Assembly: GCA_916613615.1 (NCBI GenBank)
Contig: OU744724.1
Location: 31,703,452 to 31,767,451, forward strand
Reading direction: 5' to 3'
Source of the DNA: Steromphala cineraria
Taxonomy: Eukaryota > Mollusca > Gastropoda > Trochida > Trochidae
Length of the DNA stretch: 64,000 nt
Part shown: piece by piece, positions 61,172 to 64,000 of the stretch
How positions within the stretch are numbered: position 1 is the first letter of the stretch
Layout of the letters: every line of letters begins with the position of its first letter
The notes under the pieces: model-generated
What the model saw: only the letters and a program-made list of their open reading frames with translations
Told to the model about the DNA's origin: nothing
The model's database searches: none
Made by a program: the position numbers and the translations under genes

Positions 61172-62246
61172 TGCTCCTTTCATTTATTTTTTTAAATGCA
61201 AAAGAATGTCTCTAGGTTGGCTAGGGAGGACGGGTGATATACAAGTACTACTTTATACCGAAGCTTGAATATTTATGTTATCTACCTTGTGGTACTCAAT
61301 ACAAACAAGTGACATATTAAACCAAGCTCTTTTTATTTATTTTTTTAAATGCAAAAGAATGTCTCTAGGTTGGCTAGGGAGGACGGGTGATAAACAACTA
61401 CTACTTTATACCGAAGCTTGAATATTTATGTTATCTTCCTTGTGGTACTCAATACAAACAAGTGATATATTAAACCAAGCTCTTTTTATTTATTTTTTTA
61501 AATGCAAAAGAATGTCTCTAGGTTGGCTAGGGAGGACGGGTGATAAACAACTACTACTTTATACTGAAGTTTGAATATTTATGTTATCTACCTTGGGGTA
61601 TTCAATACAAACAAGTGATATATTAAACCAAGCTCTTTTTATTTATTTTTTTAAATGCAAAAGAATGTCTCTAGGTTGGCTAGGGAGGACGGGTGATAAA
61701 CAACTACTACTTTATACCGAAGCTTGAATATTTATGTTATCTTCCTTGTGGTACTCAATACAAACAAGTGATATATTAAACCAAGCTCTTTTTATTTATT
61801 TTTTTAAATGCAAAAGAATGTCTCTAGGTTGGCTAGGGAGGACGGGTGATAAACAACTACTACTTTATACTGAAGTTTGAATATTTATGTTATCTACCTT
61901 GGGGTATTCAATACAAACAAGTGATATATTAAACCAAGCTCTTTTTATTTATTTTTTTAAATGCAAAAGAATGTCTCTAGTTTGGCTAGGGAGGACGGGT
62001 GATAAACAACTACTACTTTATACTGAAGTTTGAATATTTATGTTATCTACCTTGGGGTATTCAATACAAACAAGTGATATATTAAACCAAGCTCTTTTTA
62101 TTTATTTTTTTAAATGCAAAAGAATGTCTCTAGGTTGGCTAGGGAGGACGGGTGATAAACAAGTACTACTTCATACCGAAGTTTGAATATTTATGTTATC
62201 TACCTTGGGGTACTCAATACAAACAAGTGATATATTAAACCAAGCA
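61172..62246. repeat. 153-bp tandem array, 7 units with dimeric order
   Basis: Units repeat every ~153 bp (GAATGTCTCTAGGTTGGCTA at 61205, 61358, 61510, 61663, 61816, 61969, 62122). Units 2 and 4 share ACCGAAGCTTG and CTTCCTTGTGGTACTC. Units 3, 5 and 6 share ACTGAAGTTTG and CTACCTTGGGGTATTC. The A-B-A-B-B order implies dimer-level amplification. Confidence 0.95.
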
Positions 62247-62765
62247 TGCTTTAAAAGCTTGGAAACGAAAAAAAAATCTGTGCTATAAATCAAATAAGCC
62301 TGTAAGCCTTATCAATAATGCAGATACTTTCAGATCAGACTCGCAATTAGAGTGACTCACACATCCACTCACATACACGTATATCAGTTTTCAAATATTT
62401 TTCAACACACGATTTTTATAGGAAGATAAAATAATGGATGTTTTTTTTATAAATCACATCAAATTAAATGTAAGAAAATAAGGAATATTAATATTTAAAA
62501 CATTTCATTTTCCTGCAGACAAGTTAATGGTTATTGCTGATGATTGATTAATGGCATTGTTCCCAACAACAAATGAGCATACATGTATTTACATTTCTCA
62601 ATTAAAGAATCCAATGAATATACAGTAGAACTGGTTTTCGAAATGGACATGTTTATTTATCATAACATTTACCGAATATACTGTTTAAGATAATTTTATC
62701 CTCTTAATTCCAAGGAATTTCAATAGAAAAAGACAATACTGATTGGCCTTCATGCTAAACGTAAT

Positions 62766-63000
62766 GACTGTGTGTCTCAGTTCACCAAGCTGTGAATGGG
62801 TACCCTGTGAGGCATAGAATAGTCCCTTACCTGAGCGCCACATATGGATGCCGGTTGAATACTCCCCAGGGAGTTGAAATGGAAAAATGATCGGATGGTG
62901 AAAGAATGCCATTGACCAGGGGAAAATGTAAGCGCCTTGAGCAACCACGAGTGGTTGGATATGAGCTCTATATAAATATCCATATAATATATAATAATAT
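62766..63000 (+). mobile_element. 5'-truncated SINE (central and 3' part)
   Basis: Contains CACCAAGCTGTGAATGGGTA, CTCCCCAGGGAGTTGAAATG and the 3' end AAGCGCCTTGAGCAACCACG followed by ATATAAATATCC and (ATA)n. The AGCTGTNAATGGGTACC motif also occurs in the SINE at 36581. No tRNA head is visible upstream. Confidence 0.65.
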
Positions 63001-64000
63001 AAATTTGGGATCGAGGCAGTCAACTAAACTGCTTGCAAATAATGCCTCTTACAGCAAAATCTATTTTCAGCATAAAAAATGAATGGACAGTCATGCTTTT
63101 AAATCAATTTGTGTAAGAGCAGCTCTTAAGGTAATTCCATTATCAGGGCTGCTGTGTGAGATAGAGCCGGAAACTAACATGTTGGAAAATAACCAAATGT
63201 AATGTTTTAATTCACCTAGGTCCAGGCACTTGTAATACTGACTACACACTGACCTAATCTTTGAAAAAAAACTACATTTACATGAAGTTATTGTGATTAT
63301 TAGGTTTTCAGTAAACTATATTAGAACTTGAATCTCCATGGAAAATGCTTTATGAAAGAATCACAAGAAGTTAAGAACTGCACAAAATATTCACAAATTT
63401 TCATGAAAATAAAATTAAAAGTTTTAAGTTACTCTTTGAAAACTAAAGTAAGGTCTGAGAGAGACAGAATAATTTCTTATCCCGTCAGTCATTGTGGTGG
63501 GGGATTATAAAGCCACGAGTTTTGTTTGTTTGGTAATAATACTGTTGTAAAACAACAAAACACAATAGACACAAAATAATTAATATATACATTTAATTCA
63601 TTGCATAAAGTGTAACACAGTGAATACGCATTATTTGTACTGATGTTTGTGTTTGATCACTTATATTGATTTTAACCTTATAATGAGCTATAAGGAAAGA
63701 ATGCTTAGTCAAGAGTAATATTGTAGAATACGATTGAATTATGAGGAAAATCAATATGTCATGGTTTGATATATTTCAAGTACATAGCTACACCATGTGC
63801 ATGGGTGGTTTTAAAGTTACTTCATCAAATGAATAGAGAATCTCACACAAGTGTCTTCTGTTCAAAATATATTGAGGGTTAAAAAATAGTCATATTACAC
63901 CTCCTAGGAGATATCAATAAATGTTTTTCAATTTCATGCTAAATGACAACCCTCATGAATAAGGAATGGATATAACACAACTGGGTAGACATGAACATTC

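Larger units (their letters stand above)
42768..64000. other. Upstream PACS intron or 5' flank, no gene recognised
   Basis: 21 kb of AT-rich sequence with the tandem arrays, SINE fragments and hairpins listed separately. I searched by eye for an exon encoding the PACS N-terminus and for any other coding block and found none. ORFs stay below 130 codons and look random. Confidence 0.5.

Overview
This window looks like an AT-rich, repeat-dense animal nuclear genome, most probably a marine mollusc. I infer that from the repeats: hairpin-ended elements with about 165-bp core repeats and an ACGG microsatellite (like bivalve 'pearl' elements), a DIRS retrotransposon, tRNA-derived SINEs and many short inverted-repeat elements. 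Most of the window is non-coding.

The one host gene I can identify is on the minus strand. Four short exons (42767-42680, 39944-39855, 34101-33976, 23155-23002) splice in consistent phase and encode the N-terminal cargo/adaptor-binding region of a PACS (phosphofurin acidic cluster sorting) protein. The first coding exon was not found and probably lies beyond 64000. No later exon was recognised below 23002, so the window is a slice of a gene with very large introns, and most repeats lie inside or next to them.

Layout: 1-3542, 3' part of a plus-strand non-LTR retrotransposon. 3543-8887, non-coding DNA with a hairpin-ended repeat and a tRNA-derived SINE whose tail is a (GGTGA)n array. 8888-14615, a structurally complete but frame-broken minus-strand DIRS element (gag, RT/RNase H, tyrosine recombinase, inverted terminal repeats, internal complementary region). 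14616-23001, non-coding with MITEs, a hairpin-ended element and a 126-bp tandem repeat. 23002-42767, the PACS exons and three introns containing a 53-bp minisatellite, hairpin-ended elements, five or more MITEs and a SINE. 42768-64000, non-coding upstream sequence with several minisatellites, a 153-nt foldback, SINE fragments and a 153-bp array.

The most unusual structure is the minisatellite at 23156-25035. Its 53-bp unit is the last 17 nt of a PACS intron plus the first 36 nt of the following exon, so about 33 copies of a 3' splice site stand immediately upstream of the real one. Reading through any unit would meet a stop, so splice-site choice here could affect PACS expression.
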